Shown: positions 37,663 through 48,754 of the stretch, piece by piece
How positions within the stretch are numbered: position 1 is the first letter of the stretch
How the letters are laid out: each line of letters begins with the position of its first letter
Assembly: GCA_016703645.1 (NCBI GenBank)
Contig: JADJBR010000004.1
Location: 1-64,000 of the forward strand
Direction of reading: 5' to 3'
Length of the DNA stretch: 64,000 bases
From: Zoogloea sp.
Lineage (GTDB): Bacteria; Pseudomonadota; Gammaproteobacteria; Burkholderiales; Rhodocyclaceae
The notes under the pieces: generated by a model
Told to the model about the DNA's origin: nothing
The model's input: only the letters and a program-made list of their open reading frames with translations
The model's database searches: none
Position numbers and translations under genes: made by a program

Positions 37663-38541
37663 ATGTCCTTTGTCCGAGTCAATAGTGGAGAGGTCGAGGT
37701 CGGGCGGCCCGTTCCCTGGTCCCTGTACGATGATCGTCGCCAGCTCTTGCTGGCCCGGGGGGTGATTGTCGAGACTGAGTCCCAGAAGCAGGCGCTGATG
37801 GAGCGTGGCCTGTTTCGCAAGCTTCAGGTGAGCGAGACGCGTCTCAATTCGGAGGCGGGTGAGCGTCCGTCCGACGACATGTGCAGTTTCGACGAGATCA
37901 AGCTGGATATCGGCGACACCCTGCAGTTGCAGACCCAGAGTGACAGCGGTCAATCTCGCTACTATGTCAAGCTGATCGGTTATCTCAAGGGCAAGAGCAT
38001 CCTCGTCACCACCCCGACCCAGGACGGGAAGGTTCTCCTCATGCGTGAGGGGCAGAGCTTCGTTGTACGAATGTTCTCCGGAAAGAGCGTCTTTGCTTTC
38101 GGGGCGACGATATTCAAGGTGGCAAATGTCCCCTTCCCGCATCTGCATCTGACCTATCCCAACAGTGTCCGGGGCCTGGTGGTAAGGCGCGGCGCCCGCG
38201 CGAGGGTCAACCTGATTGCTGCGGTCGTCGGCGGAGACGGGCGTTCACACGCCGCGTCTATCGTCGATCTGAGCACGGGTGGGGCGATGCTGACCGGGAA
38301 GTCACCGATGGGTGTCAAGGATGATCGGCTGACGATCAAGTTCCGGGTGGTCGTCAGTGAAGTGGAGCAACTCCTGACGATTCCTGCCGTGTTGCGTTCC
38401 GTTCATGCCTCGGCGGCGACCGAGGGTGTGGCACCCCAGATTCAGCACGGCGTGCAGTTCGAGGATCTGCCCCACGCCGAGCAGGTCGTCTTGTCAGCCT
38501 TCGTGTATCGAATCCTGTTCGAGGAGTCGGCCGACGGCTGA
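37663..38541 (+). CDS. YcgR-type flagellar brake protein with PilZ domain
   Basis: A 292-residue c-di-GMP effector. The N-terminal YcgR-like domain (about 80-180) shows LDIGDTLQLQTQSD, YYVKLIGYLKGKSILVTTP and GQSFVVRMFSGKSVFAF. The C-terminal PilZ domain (about 190-285) has the arginine motif VVRRGARARVN and the DLSTGGAML motif that together bind c-di-GMP. An additional N-terminal extension of about 75 residues is present. It would slow the flagellar motor or regulate a surface process when c-di-GMP is high; no flagellar genes are nearby. Confidence 0.86.
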   Translation: MSFVRVNSGEVEVGRPVPWSLYDDRRQLLLARGVIVETESQKQALMERGLFRKLQVSETRLNSEAGERPSDDMCSFDEIKLDIGDTLQLQTQSDSGQSRYYVKLIGYLKGKSILVTTPTQDGKVLLMREGQSFVVRMFSGKSVFAFGATIFKVANVPFPHLHLTYPNSVRGLVVRRGARARVNLIAAVVGGDGRSHAASIVDLSTGGAMLTGKSPMGVKDDRLTIKFRVVVSEVEQLLTIPAVLRSVHASAATEGVAPQIQHGVQFEDLPHAEQVVLSAFVYRILFEESADG

Positions 38542-38558
38542 TTTCGGCACCGCGCCGT

Positions 38559-39812
38559 TCAGGTGCGGAAGGGGAAGTCCGGTTCGGGTTTGCGCCCGGT
38601 GATGATGTCGGCGAGCGCCCGCCCCGAGCCGCAGGCCAGGGTCCACCCAAGGGTGCCGTGGCCGGTATTGAGATAGAGATTGTCGATCCGCGTCCGCCCG
38701 ATCAGGGGCACGTTGCTGGGCGTGGCCGGCCGGAGCCCGCACCAGTGCTGGGCCTGTTCGATATCCGCAGCGCCGGGCAGATGCTCTTCCAGCCAGTTGA
38801 CGATGCTTGCGCTGCGTGCCGGATTCGGGCTGAGGTCGAAGCCGTTCAGCTCGGCCGTGCCGGCTACCCGAAGGACGTTACCAAGCCGTGAACACACGAT
38901 GCGCCGCGACTCGTCGGTCAGGCTGTGTCTCGGTGCGCGCTCGGGGTCGATGATGGGTGCCGTGATCGAATATCCCTTCACAGGATAGATGGGCAGCCGT
39001 TCCCCGAAGCATGCCACCAGGGCCGGGCTGTAGCTGCCTGCCGCGATCACCACGGCGTCGGCCTGCAGGACGCCAGCCCTGAAGTCCGAGTCAAGCAGGC
39101 GGATTCCGCGGATCCGCCCCCGCACCATGTCGAAATCGTAGAGACGGGCATCGTAGATGAAGCGGACGCCTGCCGCCTGAGCCCGTGCGGCAAGTTCGCG
39201 GCAGAACAGGTGGGCGTCGCCGCTTTCGTCATCCATGCCGTGCAGAACGCCGGCGAGGCGCGGGCGTAGTGCGGCCAGGGCCGGTTCGAGGGCGGTCGCC
39301 TCGTCCGGCGTGAGCGTTCGGGTGCGAATGCCCATTGCCTCCAGTTCCTTTTGACGTGCAGGGACATGCTTGAAGTCCTGTCGGCTCTGGAACAGATGGA
39401 GGATGCCCGCTTCGCTGGATGCGAATTGAATGCCGGTCGCCGTCTTCAGCGCCTGCAACTCCCGTCGGCTGTAGGTGGCAAGATTGGCGATGGCCAAGGT
39501 GTTGCGCAGGGTTCGTCCGGGCAGGCATTCGCGCAGGAAGCTGGCGGCCCAGCGCCATTGTTTCGCGTCTGCCCGCAGGCGAAAGAGAAGGGGGGCGTCC
39601 TTGCGGCCAAGCCAGCGCAGGATGGTGGCCGGTGCCGACGGATTGGCCCAGGGCTCGGGGTGGCTGATGGAAACCTGACCGCCGTTGGCGAAGCTCGTTT
39701 CGAGTCCGGGGCCGGGTTGCCGTTCCACGACCGTGACCTTGCAACCCGCCTGGGCGAGATACCAGGCGCTTGTGACGCCCGCGAGGCCGGCGCCGATGAC
39801 CAGAACTTCCAT
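38559..39812 (-). CDS. dadA: D-amino acid dehydrogenase (FAD)
   Basis: A 417-residue FAD-dependent oxidoreductase that deaminates D-amino acids, passing electrons to the quinone pool. The N-terminal FAD-binding motif is VLVIGAGLAGVTSAWYLAQ, followed by VVERQPGPGLETSFANGGQ, both typical of DadA. The C-terminus includes CGLRPATPSNVPLIGRTRID and NTGHGTLGWTLACGSGRALA. It is convergent with the PilZ gene with only 17 bases between the stops. Confidence 0.92.
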   Translation of the reverse strand: MEVLVIGAGLAGVTSAWYLAQAGCKVTVVERQPGPGLETSFANGGQVSISHPEPWANPSAPATILRWLGRKDAPLLFRLRADAKQWRWAASFLRECLPGRTLRNTLAIANLATYSRRELQALKTATGIQFASSEAGILHLFQSRQDFKHVPARQKELEAMGIRTRTLTPDEATALEPALAALRPRLAGVLHGMDDESGDAHLFCRELAARAQAAGVRFIYDARLYDFDMVRGRIRGIRLLDSDFRAGVLQADAVVIAAGSYSPALVACFGERLPIYPVKGYSITAPIIDPERAPRHSLTDESRRIVCSRLGNVLRVAGTAELNGFDLSPNPARSASIVNWLEEHLPGAADIEQAQHWCGLRPATPSNVPLIGRTRIDNLYLNTGHGTLGWTLACGSGRALADIITGRKPEPDFPFRT

Positions 39813-39947
39813 GATGCCTTGTGATGAGTGTGACGGAGAAGGTCGGATATTCGCCTTTGCGCAATCCAGCCCGCAATCATAAACGACGAAAGGCCACGAT
39901 CCGGGCGATAATCGTGACTTTCACAGGTTATTCCGGAGAGTCGAGCC

Positions 39948-40949
39948 ATGCGTCGTGTCACGCTTACCCAATTTCTGATCGAACAGCAGCGCAAGGGGCT
40001 GATGAGCGCCGATCTGAGGTTGCTGATGGAGGTTGTTGCCCGGGCCGTCAAGGCGATTGCCGTCAATGTCTCGAAGGGGGCCCTGGCCGGCGTGCTGGGG
40101 GAGGCGGGCAGCGACAACGTGCAGGGGGAGGCGCAGAAGAAGCTCGATGTGATCGCCAACGACATTCTGATTCAGGCCAACGAGTGGGGGGGCCATCTGT
40201 CGGCCATGGCTTCGGAGGAGGTCGAGGAGATCCGTCCGATCCCCGGTGAGTATCCGAAGGGGGCCTACCTGTTGCTGTTTGATCCCCTGGACGGTTCCTC
40301 CAACATCGATGTGAACATTTCGGTGGGCACCATTTTCTCGGTACTGCGATGCCCGGAAGGTACCAATGCCGCCACCGAAGCGGATTTCATGCAGCCGGGG
40401 AGTGCCCAGGTGGCGGCGGGCTATTCGGTGTATGGCCCGTCCACCCAGCTAGTGCTGACGGTGGGCGAAGGTGTCCACGGCTTTACCCTGGACCGGGAGA
40501 TGGGCAGTTTCATCTACACCCACCCGAACATGACAATTCCCGAGGACACCAAGGAGTACGCCATCAATGGGTCGAACGAGCGTTTTTGGGAGCCGCCCGT
40601 CCAGCGCTATGTGAACGAGTTGAAAGCGGGCAAGGATGGCCCGCGGGGGCGTGATTTCAACACCCGCTGGGTGGCGTCCATGGTGGCGGATGTGCACCGC
40701 ATCCTGACTCGTGGGGGTATTTTCATGTATCCCATGGACGACAAAATGAAGGATAAGGGTGGCAAGCTGCGGCTGATGTACGAGGCCAACCCCATGGCCA
40801 TGATCGTCGAGGCCGCAGGGGGCGCGGCCTCCACCGGTCGAGAGCGCATCCTCGATGTCAAACCCATCAAGCTGCATCAGCGGGTGCCGGTCATTCTCGG
40901 TTCGAAGAATGAGGTCGAGCGGGTCGTCGCGTATCACCAGGAGGCCTGA
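39948..40949 (+). CDS. fbp: Class 1 fructose-1,6-bisphosphatase
   Basis: A 333-residue gluconeogenic phosphatase (F1,6BP to F6P). It contains the metal-binding motif [18 protein letters not shown], the catalytic glutamate region MASEEVEE, and the substrate-binding stretch [20 protein letters not shown] followed by [14 protein letters not shown]. An RBS-like CGGAGA lies ten bases before the ATG, and a -10 sequence GATAAT is visible near 39906. The gene is intact. Confidence 0.96.
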   Translation: MRRVTLTQFLIEQQRKGLMSADLRLLMEVVARAVKAIAVNVSKGALAGVLGEAGSDNVQGEAQKKLDVIANDILIQANEWGGHLSAMASEEVEEIRPIPGEYPKGAYLLLFDPLDGSSNIDVNISVGTIFSVLRCPEGTNAATEADFMQPGSAQVAAGYSVYGPSTQLVLTVGEGVHGFTLDREMGSFIYTHPNMTIPEDTKEYAINGSNERFWEPPVQRYVNELKAGKDGPRGRDFNTRWVASMVADVHRILTRGGIFMYPMDDKMKDKGGKLRLMYEANPMAMIVEAAGGAASTGRERILDVKPIKLHQRVPVILGSKNEVERVVAYHQEA

Positions 40950-41019
40950 CGGCGCGTTTCCGGCGACCCCTCCCGGCTTTGCACGACGGGGTTGAATCGT
41001 TTTGCTCCGGAGCAGTCGA

Positions 41020-41053
41020 ACCTGACATGGGCCCGTGCCGATCTCTGTCAGGT
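41020..41053 (+). promoter_or_regulatory. Inverted repeat overlapping the putA ribosome-binding region
   Basis: ACCTGACA at 41020-41027 pairs with TGTCAGGT at 41046-41053, leaving 18 bases in the loop. The right arm contains the AGGTG that precedes the putA ATG at 41060. It could be an operator or an mRNA hairpin hiding the ribosome-binding site. Confidence 0.35.
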
Positions 41054-41059
41054 GATGTC

Positions 41060-44000
41060 ATGACCGTTGCTTCCGATTCCAACCCCTCTTCCGAGGCTGC
41101 ATTGGCGGCTTTGCGTCAGGCCATGGAGGGGATGACGCGCAGCCCTGAGGCCGAATGTGTCAGGGCGTTGCTGGACGATGCGCAGGCCTTTGCAGGCGAG
41201 GCGGGGCGCATCTCCGATCTGGCCGGGCGCTTGGCGGCAGGCATGCGCCGGGCGCGGCATCGGGCGGGCGGTGTTGACGCGTTGATGTGCGAGTTCTCCC
41301 TCGACAGCAATGAGGGCGTGGCGCTGATGTGTCTGGCTGAAGCGCTCCTGCGCGTGCCGGACAACGATGCCCGGCTCCGTCTCATCCGCGACAAGTTGCG
41401 CGCCCGCGACTGGTCGGCCCATGTGGGTCACAGTCCATCCCTTTTTGTGAATGCGGCGGCCTGGAGTCTTGCGCTGACCGGGCGACTCCTTGCACCGGAC
41501 GAGGTGCCCCATGTCTCGGGCGCGCTCGCCCGCATGGCCAGCCGCGGGGGCGAGGTTCTGGTGCGGGAGGCCATGGATCTCGCCATGCGCCTGGTCGGCC
41601 AGCAATTCGTGCTCGGCGAGACCATCGAAGCGGCGCTTGAGCGCGCCGCCACCGGGGCCGCTTCCGCATACCGGTATTCCTTCGACATGCTCGGAGAGGC
41701 GGCGGTGACGTCCGACGAGGCGGCACACTACGCGGCCGCCTACGCCCATGCCATCCAGGCCATCGGCAGCCAGGATCGCTGGCGCGGTGTCCATAAGGGC
41801 AACGGCATTTCCATCAAGCTATCGGCGCTGCACCCCCGCTATGGCTGGTCGCAGCGGAGCAGGGTGATGCATGAGCTGGTACCGCGGGTGCGCCAGTTGT
41901 GCCTGTTGGCCAAGCGTCACGACATTGGCTTGACCATCGATGCGGAGGAGAGTGAGCGGCTCGATCTGTCCCTTGATGTGCTTGCCGCGCTTGTGGCGGA
42001 TCCGGCGCTGGCAGACTGGTCGGGTCTCGGGTTCGTTGTGCAGGCTTACCAGAAGCGGGCGCCAGCGCTCATTGACTGGCTTGTCGGGGTGGCGTTGCGG
42101 CATCGCCGACGCCTTATGGTTCGACTGGTCAAGGGGGCCTACTGGGATACCGAAATCAAGCGCGCCCAGCAGGATGGTCTGATTGACTACCCGGTCTATA
42201 CCCGCAAGGTGCACACCGACGTGGCCTACCTGGCCTGTGCCCGTCGTTTGCTGGCGGCACCCGGGGCCGTCTTCCCCCTGTTTGCCACCCACAATGCCCA
42301 TACGGTTGCGTCCATTCTGGAGGTGGCAGGTCCGTTCCGCCCGGGGGACTACGAGTTTCAATGCCTGCATGGCATGGGGGAGGGACTGTACCGACAGTTG
42401 GTGGCTGCCGAGGATCCAGGGCTGCGGCGACCCGTAAGGGTGTATGCCCCGGTCGGCAGTCATCGCACCCTGTTGGCCTACCTGGTGCGTCGCTTGCTGG
42501 AGAACGGTGCCAACACCAGTTTCGTCAACCGGATCGGCGACGATGGCGTGCCCCTCGCGGATCTTGTGGCCGATCCGCTTGAACGGGTGCGCGCAAGTGC
42601 CGGTGAACCCCATCCGGGGATTCCATTGCCGGAGAATCTGTATTCCCCACGGCGCAACAGCCGAGGTTTTGATCTGGCGGCGGCAGCCGTTCGGCGGGCC
42701 TTTCAGGCTGCATTAGCACGGAGTCGCGAAGCGTATCCGGAGGTCGGGCCGCGGGTGGCCGGCATTGATCCCGCCGGGATGCCTGCGTGCGTGGAGATCC
42801 GCAATCCGGCCTGTCAGGCGGATCGGGTTGGTGGGGTACGCTTCGCCGTGCCCGCGGAGATCCAGGCGGCGCTGGAGGCCGCAGGGCTGGCCGCGGCCGA
42901 CTGGGGGGCCAGCAAGGTGGATCACCGCGCCCTGTGCCTTGAGCGGGCAGCCCAGGCCTTCGAGGCCCGTACCCATGCCCTGGTTGCCCTGGTGGTGCGG
43001 GAAGCGGGCAAGACCGTTCCCGCCGCCCTCGGTGAAGTCCGCGAGGCGGTGGATTACTGTCGTTACTATGCCAGTCGGCTGCGTGCAGGTGATCTGGATG
43101 GCAGTACGCCGCTGGGTGTGACGGTGGCCATCAGTCCATGGAATTTTCCGCTGGCCATCTTTGTCGGGCAGATTGCCGCGTCCCTGGCCGCCGGCAATAC
43201 GGTGATTGCCAAGCCGGCAGAGCAGACGCCGCTGGTTGCCGATCTTGCCGTGGCTCTTTTCCATGAAGCCGGGGTGCCACGCCCGGTCCTGCAGTGCCTG
43301 CCCGGGCAGGGTGGGGTGGGCGCCGCGCTGGTGGCGGATGAGCGTGTTCGGGGTGTCCTGTTCACCGGGTCCACCAAGGTTGCCGCGGCCATCCACCGGC
43401 AGCTGGCAGGCCGGGGGAATGTGCCGCTGGTGGCGGAGACAGGTGGAATCAACGCCATGATCGTTGATTCCACGGCACTGCCCGAGCAGGTGGTGGGGGA
43501 TGTGCTGGCGTCCGCCTTCGATTCTGCTGGCCAGCGCTGTTCGGCCCTGCGCCTGCTGTGCCTCCAGGAGGAAATCGCCGACCGGGTGCTGAGCTTGCTG
43601 GATGGTGCGATGGCCGAGTTGCGTATCGGCCTGCCCGATGATTTTTCCACGGATGTGGGGCCGGTGATTGACCTTGCGGCGCGGCTTCGCATCGATGCGT
43701 ATGTGGATGTGATGCGCGCCAATCGCCATCGGATCCTGAGTCGCAGCCTTCCCGACGAATGCGCGCAGGGGTGGTTTGTGGCACCCACTCTCATCGAGAT
43801 TCCATCGCCGGATGACTTGCGCCAGGAGGTCTTTGGCCCGGTCCTGCATGTCGTTCGTTACGAGAGCGCGTCCCTGGATGCAGTGCTCGATGCCATCGGC
43901 GCTCAAGGCTACGGCTTGACCCTGGGCATCCAGTCGAGGATCGATGATTTCGTCCAGCATGTCATCGGACGCATGAAGGTGGGCAACATCTATGTCAATC

Positions 44001-44704
44001 GAAGCATGATTGGTGCGGTGGTGGGGGTGCAGCCTTTTGGTGGGGAGGGGCTTTCTGGAACGGGGCCCAAGGCCGGCGGGCCGCTGCTCCTGAGGCGGCT
44101 GGTCCGTGGCGCACCACCGCCACTGGTCGATCTGCCTCGCCCGGTTCGCCCGCTGCTGGCGACGCTCGCGTCGTGGGTTGCCGATGATGGCGCTCCCCTG
44201 GATGCGACGCTCCGGGCCCGCTTGCTAGGTTCGATCGAGACCTACGAGCAGGCGTCCTTGGCCGGGGTGTCGCTGCCATTGCCGGGCCCCACGGGGGAGG
44301 TCAACACGTTGACTTTCCATGCCCGCGGGACCGTGCTGGGTGTGGCGGACTCACCGGGGGGCTGGCTGCTCCAGCTCGCCGCGGCGGTGGCTACCGACAA
44401 CCGCCTGTTGCTGCAGGAAGGGGATGACGTCGAGGCTTGGTTGCGCTCCCTGCCGCAGGCCTTGCGGGCGGTGGTGGACGCGCACCCCCAAGCCCTGGCG
44501 CAGCCATGTGCCGCCGTTCTTCTGGATGTGCCGGTCGCTCAGCCCTGGCGGGATGCGCTGGCCCGGCGGGAAGGGCCCATCCTGCTGTGCCTGGAGCCAG
44601 AGCCCGACTATTGCCTTGAGCGCCTGATCGTCGAGCGCTGTGTCAGCGTGAACGTGACGGCAACGGGCGGAAATGCCAGCTTGTTGCAACTTGGGGAGGT
44701 TTGA
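41060..44704 (+). CDS. putA: Bifunctional proline dehydrogenase / glutamate-semialdehyde dehydrogenase
   Basis: A 1,214-residue PutA oxidising proline to P5C (FAD) and then to glutamate (NAD+). The N-terminal arm and PRODH domain extend to about residue 480, with KGNGISIKLSALHPRY, RLVKGAYWDTEIKRAQ and FATHNAHTVASIL. The ALDH domain (about 560-1010) carries TPLGVTVAISPWNFPLAIF, the general base Glu793 in VAETGGINAM, and the nucleophile Cys827 in AGQRCSALR. A C-terminal ALDH-like region of about 200 residues follows. There is no N-terminal ribbon-helix-helix domain, so it is not an autorepressor. The ATG at 41060 is preferred over an upstream in-frame ATG at 40979, which adds unrelated sequence. 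Confidence 0.95.
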   Translation: MTVASDSNPSSEAALAALRQAMEGMTRSPEAECVRALLDDAQAFAGEAGRISDLAGRLAAGMRRARHRAGGVDALMCEFSLDSNEGVALMCLAEALLRVPDNDARLRLIRDKLRARDWSAHVGHSPSLFVNAAAWSLALTGRLLAPDEVPHVSGALARMASRGGEVLVREAMDLAMRLVGQQFVLGETIEAALERAATGAASAYRYSFDMLGEAAVTSDEAAHYAAAYAHAIQAIGSQDRWRGVHKGNGISIKLSALHPRYGWSQRSRVMHELVPRVRQLCLLAKRHDIGLTIDAEESERLDLSLDVLAALVADPALADWSGLGFVVQAYQKRAPALIDWLVGVALRHRRRLMVRLVKGAYWDTEIKRAQQDGLIDYPVYTRKVHTDVAYLACARRLLAAPGAVFPLFATHNAHTVASILEVAGPFRPGDYEFQCLHGMGEGLYRQLVAAEDPGLRRPVRVYAPVGSHRTLLAYLVRRLLENGANTSFVNRIGDDGVPLADLVADPLERVRASAGEPHPGIPLPENLYSPRRNSRGFDLAAAAVRRAFQAALARSREAYPEVGPRVAGIDPAGMPACVEIRNPACQADRVGGVRFAVPAEIQAALEAAGLAAADWGASKVDHRALCLERAAQAFEARTHALVALVVREAGKTVPAALGEVREAVDYCRYYASRLRAGDLDGSTPLGVTVAISPWNFPLAIFVGQIAASLAAGNTVIAKPAEQTPLVADLAVALFHEAGVPRPVLQCLPGQGGVGAALVADERVRGVLFTGSTKVAAAIHRQLAGRGNVPLVAETGGINAMIVDSTALPEQVVGDVLASAFDSAGQRCSALRLLCLQEEIADRVLSLLDGAMAELRIGLPDDFSTDVGPVIDLAARLRIDAYVDVMRANRHRILSRSLPDECAQGWFVAPTLIEIPSPDDLRQEVFGPVLHVVRYESASLDAVLDAIGAQGYGLTLGIQSRIDDFVQHVIGRMKVGNIYVNRSMIGAVVGVQPFGGEGLSGTGPKAGGPLLLRRLVRGAPPPLVDLPRPVRPLLATLASWVADDGAPLDATLRARLLGSIETYEQASLAGVSLPLPGPTGEVNTLTFHARGTVLGVADSPGGWLLQLAAAVATDNRLLLQEGDDVEAWLRSLPQALRAVVDAHPQALAQPCAAVLLDVPVAQPWRDALARREGPILLCLEPEPDYCLERLIVERCVSVNVTATGGNASLLQLGEV

Positions 44705-44809
44705 ACGGCACATTGATCGCCACAATCTCCTTCGCCAGTGGCTTGCGGCCACGGCGTCGCGTGGCGTGAGGGCCTTGAAGAAGGCGGGTCCCGATGGTCA
44801 CTGTCCGGC

Positions 44810-44818
44810 TGTTAGAAT
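44810..44818 (+). promoter_or_regulatory. Extended -10 element before the tamA-like gene
   Basis: TGTTAGAAT ends six bases before the GTG start at 44825, the same spacing as at dnaX. A transcript starting about seven bases after it would be leaderless. Confidence 0.45.
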
Positions 44819-44824
44819 CAAACG

Positions 44825-46567
44825 GTGTCGCGCCTTTTCATTTTCCTCCGTCTGCTGTGTGTATGCCTTGCCATGACCGGAGGTGCGTCGGCCCGCGCGG
44901 CAAACGCTGCTGTCGAGCTCCAGGTGCCTGACGCTTTGCGTCCCCTGCTCGAGAAACATCTTGATTTTCTTGAGCTTGCGCCGGATCAGTTGCTCGATGC
45001 CGGCGGCCGTGTTGCCCTGATGCGGCGCGCACGCAAGGAAATCCGGGAAATGCTCGCCACCGAGGGCTATTTTTCACCGACGATCGAGCGGAAGGATCTT
45101 GAGGATGGGCGTCTTCTCGTTGTTGTGACACCGGGGGGGCGCACGCATATCTCTTCCGTCGATCTGCGCTTTACCGGCGATCTGACCGGGGGTGAGGGGG
45201 ATCGGCCGGCGCGCCTTGCCGCGCTGCGTAACGCGTGGGGGCTCCAGGCGGGCCAGCCTTTCCGGCAGGCGGATTGGGATGCTGCCAAACAGCGGCTGCT
45301 CGATGCCCTCTCCACCCGCGAATACGCTGCCGCCAGCATTGTGGATAGCCAGGCGGTGATCAACCCAGATACGGCCAGTGCTGAACTCAAGGTCGAAGTG
45401 GACAGCGGCCCTGTGTTTCGTTTCGGCCCCATGGAGGTCAGCGGACTTGCCGACTACGATGCAAGCCTCGTGGAACGCTATCGCCCGCCCGAGCGTGGCG
45501 AACCCTACAGCCAGGAGCGTCTCCTGCGTTTCCAGACGGCCCTGCAGAACACCAGCTTTTTTGCTTCGGTGGTCGTCGATATTGATCGCAGCACACCTAC
45601 GCCCGAGGCGGTTCCGGTGCGCGTTATGGTCATCGAGGCCAAGCCCCGGCGCATCGGGTTTGGTAGCGGCATCAGCAGTAACACCGGCTATCGGGTCGAA
45701 ACCAGTTATCGGGACGCGCACTTCATGGGTCAGCCCTGGACCCTGGTGAGCGGTGTGCGGGTCGAGCAGCGTCGCCAACTTGGCTACGCAGACGTGTTCT
45801 TGCCGCCGTCCCTGTCCGGGCACCTTGATAGCTTCGGCGTGCTTGCGGAGCACACCAACATCTCCGGTTTGCAGACCCAGCGCCAGTCGATTGGCGTGGT
45901 CCGGACGATTCCGCGGGGCAGTATGGAAAACCGTCTGGCACTCAATTTCCAGCATGAAATCCTGACCCCCGAGGGAAGCCTCCGGTCAAGCCGTTCTGCG
46001 CTCACTGCCAACTGGTCATGGACCTATCGGGCGGTGGACAACATTCTCGATCCCCGGCGGGGGCAGGTGGTGAATTTCCAGCTTGGCGGTGCATCCCGGG
46101 CTTTCCTGTCGGACCGCAATTTTGTGCGCCTGTATGGGCGCTACCAGCACTTCTTCCCGGTTGGAGAGCGGGATGTCCTGATTCTCCGGGCGGAGGGCGG
46201 GATGACGTTGGCGGCGTCTCGGGACGGTGTTCCCCAGGACTTCCTGTTTCGTACCGGTGGCGCCCAGACCGTGCGCGGCTACGCTTACCAGAGCCTTGGC
46301 GTGACCGAAGGAAGCGCGACGGTGGGCGGACGCTATCTGGCCGTGACCAGTGCGGAATACGTCCATTGGTACGAGGGCAACTGGGGCGTTGCCGCGTTTG
46401 TCGACGCCGGCAACGCGAACGACGAGCGCGAGCTGTTCAAGATGAACCTCGGTTACGGGGTCGGTCCCCGCTGGCGCAGTCCGGCAGGGCCGATAGCCGT
46501 CGATCTTGCCTATGGTCAGAGTGATCACCGGGTCCGGCTTCAGTTCGCCGTCGCCATCGCCTTCTGA
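44825..46567 (+). CDS. tamA: TamA-like Omp85 outer-membrane assembly protein
   Basis: A 580-residue protein with signal peptide ([21 protein letters not shown]), about three POTRA domains (to about residue 270; for example [30 protein letters not shown]) and a C-terminal 16-strand barrel ending in phenylalanine (LQFAVAIAF). The Omp85 barrel motif VRGY is present in [10 protein letters not shown]. TamA works with TamB in transport of lipids or in insertion of certain outer-membrane proteins. No tamB follows; the next gene is unrelated. It starts with GTG. Confidence 0.88.
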   Translation: MSRLFIFLRLLCVCLAMTGGASARAANAAVELQVPDALRPLLEKHLDFLELAPDQLLDAGGRVALMRRARKEIREMLATEGYFSPTIERKDLEDGRLLVVVTPGGRTHISSVDLRFTGDLTGGEGDRPARLAALRNAWGLQAGQPFRQADWDAAKQRLLDALSTREYAAASIVDSQAVINPDTASAELKVEVDSGPVFRFGPMEVSGLADYDASLVERYRPPERGEPYSQERLLRFQTALQNTSFFASVVVDIDRSTPTPEAVPVRVMVIEAKPRRIGFGSGISSNTGYRVETSYRDAHFMGQPWTLVSGVRVEQRRQLGYADVFLPPSLSGHLDSFGVLAEHTNISGLQTQRQSIGVVRTIPRGSMENRLALNFQHEILTPEGSLRSSRSALTANWSWTYRAVDNILDPRRGQVVNFQLGGASRAFLSDRNFVRLYGRYQHFFPVGERDVLILRAEGGMTLAASRDGVPQDFLFRTGGAQTVRGYAYQSLGVTEGSATVGGRYLAVTSAEYVHWYEGNWGVAAFVDAGNANDERELFKMNLGYGVGPRWRSPAGPIAVDLAYGQSDHRVRLQFAVAIAF

Positions 46568-46650
46568 GTCAGGGGCGGGGGAACAGATACAGGCGAAACC
46601 CGGATGTGATGAGGCCTGAACCCAAGGTCCACTTTTCAACTGGAGCCCTC

Positions 46651-48711
46651 ATGCCTAACCGACTTCAGCACCAAACCTCACCCTATTTGCTGCAGCACGC
46701 CGACAACCCCGTGGACTGGTGGCCGTGGGGCCAGGAGGCGCTTGATGAGGCACGCAGGCAGGACAAGCCGATCCTCTTGTCCATCGGCTATTCCGCCTGT
46801 CACTGGTGCCATGTGATGGCCCACGAGTCCTTCGAGGACGAGGCGATTGCCGCGCGGATGAATCAGCTCTTCATCAACATCAAGGTGGACCGGGAGGAGC
46901 GACCGGATCTTGACCAGATCTACCAGTCGGCCCATCAGATGCTGGCCCGGCGCAACGGGGGCTGGCCGCTGACCATCTTCCTGACGCCGGATGGGGTGCC
47001 GTTTTTCAGCGGAACCTATTTCCCACGAGAGTCCCGCCACCGTCTGCCCGGTTTTCCGGAGGTGCTGACGCGTATCGATGAGGCGTTTCGAACCCAGCGC
47101 GCAGCCATTGTCGAGCAGAGCCATGGGGTGGTGGCGGCGCTTGCGCGCCATGACGGGGGCGTGCGCGCCCACTCCGCGGATTTCTCTCCGGCGCCGCTGG
47201 ACGCTTTGCGCGATACGCTTTTCTCCACATTTGACCGGGAAAACGGCGGTTTTGGTGGTGCGCCAAAGTTTCCTCACCCGGTGGACCTGGAGTTCCTGCT
47301 TCGTCACCACGCGGCGAGGGGAGACGATGCAGCCCGCGATATGGTGCTCACGACCCTGCGCCACATGGCCGAAGGGGGCATCTTTGACCACCTGGGGGGT
47401 GGCTTTGCCCGCTACAGCGTTGATGAACGCTGGAACATTCCGCATTTTGAAAAGATGCTCTATGACAACGGTCCGCTTCTGGCCTTGTATGCCGATGCCT
47501 GGCAGATGACCGGGGAACCCCTGTTTGCGAGGGTGGCTGAGCAGACCGCCGAATGGGTGTTGCGGGAGATGTGCCTGGAGGGGGGCGGCTTCGCATCCTC
47601 GCTTGATGCCGATTCTGAGGGGGAGGAGGGCCGTTACTACATCTGGGACAGGGCCGAAGTCAGGGCCCTGCTGGACGAAGCCCGATTCTCCATCGTGGCC
47701 CGCCACTACGGCCTGGCGCGCCGCCCCAACTTCGAGGGCGAGCACTGGCATCTCCATGTGGCCGAGCCCCTCGAGCGGATTGCCGAAGATCTTGGCATCG
47801 GCGAGGCGGAGGCTCGGGCACTGCTGGATGAGGCCCGGAAGACGCTCTTTGATCGCCGGGCCTTGCGCGTCCCGCCCGCCCGTGACGACAAGCTGCTGGT
47901 GAGCTGGAATGCCCTGATGATCAAGGGACTTGCCCGGGGCGCCCGGGTGTTCGGCCGATCCGACTGGCTCGCCGCTGCGTTCGCGGCAGTTGATGCCATT
48001 TGCGACACATTGTGGGTTGATGGGCGGCTTCTCGCGACGGCACGGGCCGGCAAGGCCCACTTGAATGCTTACCTGGATGACCACGCGCTGCTCATCTCCG
48101 CGCTCATCGAACTCATGCAGACTCGCTTCCGGCCTGGAGATCTCGCTTTTGCAGAGGATCTGGCCGACGCCCTGTTGGATGATTTTGAGGACCGGGGGCG
48201 GGGCGGATTCTTCTTCACCCGTCACGATCATGAGGCTCTGATCCATCGGCCGCGCAGCGCTCACGACGGCGCCATGCCTTCCGGCAATGGGGTTGCCGCC
48301 CAGGTCCTTGGCCGCCTCGGGCATCTCACCGGCGAAACGCGTTACCTGGATGCGGCCGAAAGAACCCTTCAGGCCTTCGTGACGGCGCTTCATCAGTCTC
48401 CAGCGGGACATGCCAGCCTGGCGCTGGCCCTCGCAGAGCGTCTGCAGCCGCCTGCCGTGCTGATCCTTCGGGGGCCGGAGGAGAAGGCCGTTTTGTGGGC
48501 GAAACAGCTCGCCAGCCTGTATTTGCCTTCCGTCATCGGGCTGGTCCTGCCGGAGGGCATCCAAGGCTTGCCTCCGGTACTCGACAAGCCCGCCAGTGGC
48601 GAGGTCAACGCCTGGTTGTGCTCCGGCGTTGAGTGCTTGCGACCTTATGCCACGTGGACGGCACTCGAAGAGGAACTCATGAGAATTGGCAAACCTGCGG
48701 GGGAAGTTTAG
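46651..48711 (+). CDS. YyaL-type protein: DUF255 thioredoxin-like domain plus (alpha/alpha)6 barrel
   Basis: A 686-residue protein of the widely conserved YyaL/SSP411 family. The N-terminal thioredoxin-like part starts [20 protein letters not shown] and contains the CxxC site in [16 protein letters not shown], then [16 protein letters not shown]. The C-terminal two thirds are an alpha/alpha barrel as in sugar-processing enzymes (FAGAPKFP-like [46 protein letters not shown]). The function is not established. The gene is intact; an upstream in-frame extension to 46606 is unlikely. Confidence 0.9.
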   Translation: MPNRLQHQTSPYLLQHADNPVDWWPWGQEALDEARRQDKPILLSIGYSACHWCHVMAHESFEDEAIAARMNQLFINIKVDREERPDLDQIYQSAHQMLARRNGGWPLTIFLTPDGVPFFSGTYFPRESRHRLPGFPEVLTRIDEAFRTQRAAIVEQSHGVVAALARHDGGVRAHSADFSPAPLDALRDTLFSTFDRENGGFGGAPKFPHPVDLEFLLRHHAARGDDAARDMVLTTLRHMAEGGIFDHLGGGFARYSVDERWNIPHFEKMLYDNGPLLALYADAWQMTGEPLFARVAEQTAEWVLREMCLEGGGFASSLDADSEGEEGRYYIWDRAEVRALLDEARFSIVARHYGLARRPNFEGEHWHLHVAEPLERIAEDLGIGEAEARALLDEARKTLFDRRALRVPPARDDKLLVSWNALMIKGLARGARVFGRSDWLAAAFAAVDAICDTLWVDGRLLATARAGKAHLNAYLDDHALLISALIELMQTRFRPGDLAFAEDLADALLDDFEDRGRGGFFFTRHDHEALIHRPRSAHDGAMPSGNGVAAQVLGRLGHLTGETRYLDAAERTLQAFVTALHQSPAGHASLALALAERLQPPAVLILRGPEEKAVLWAKQLASLYLPSVIGLVLPEGIQGLPPVLDKPASGEVNAWLCSGVECLRPYATWTALEEELMRIGKPAGEV

Positions 48712-48754
48712 ACTTCCCTGATATTTTTTCGCCACACAACCCGAGAGGATCACA

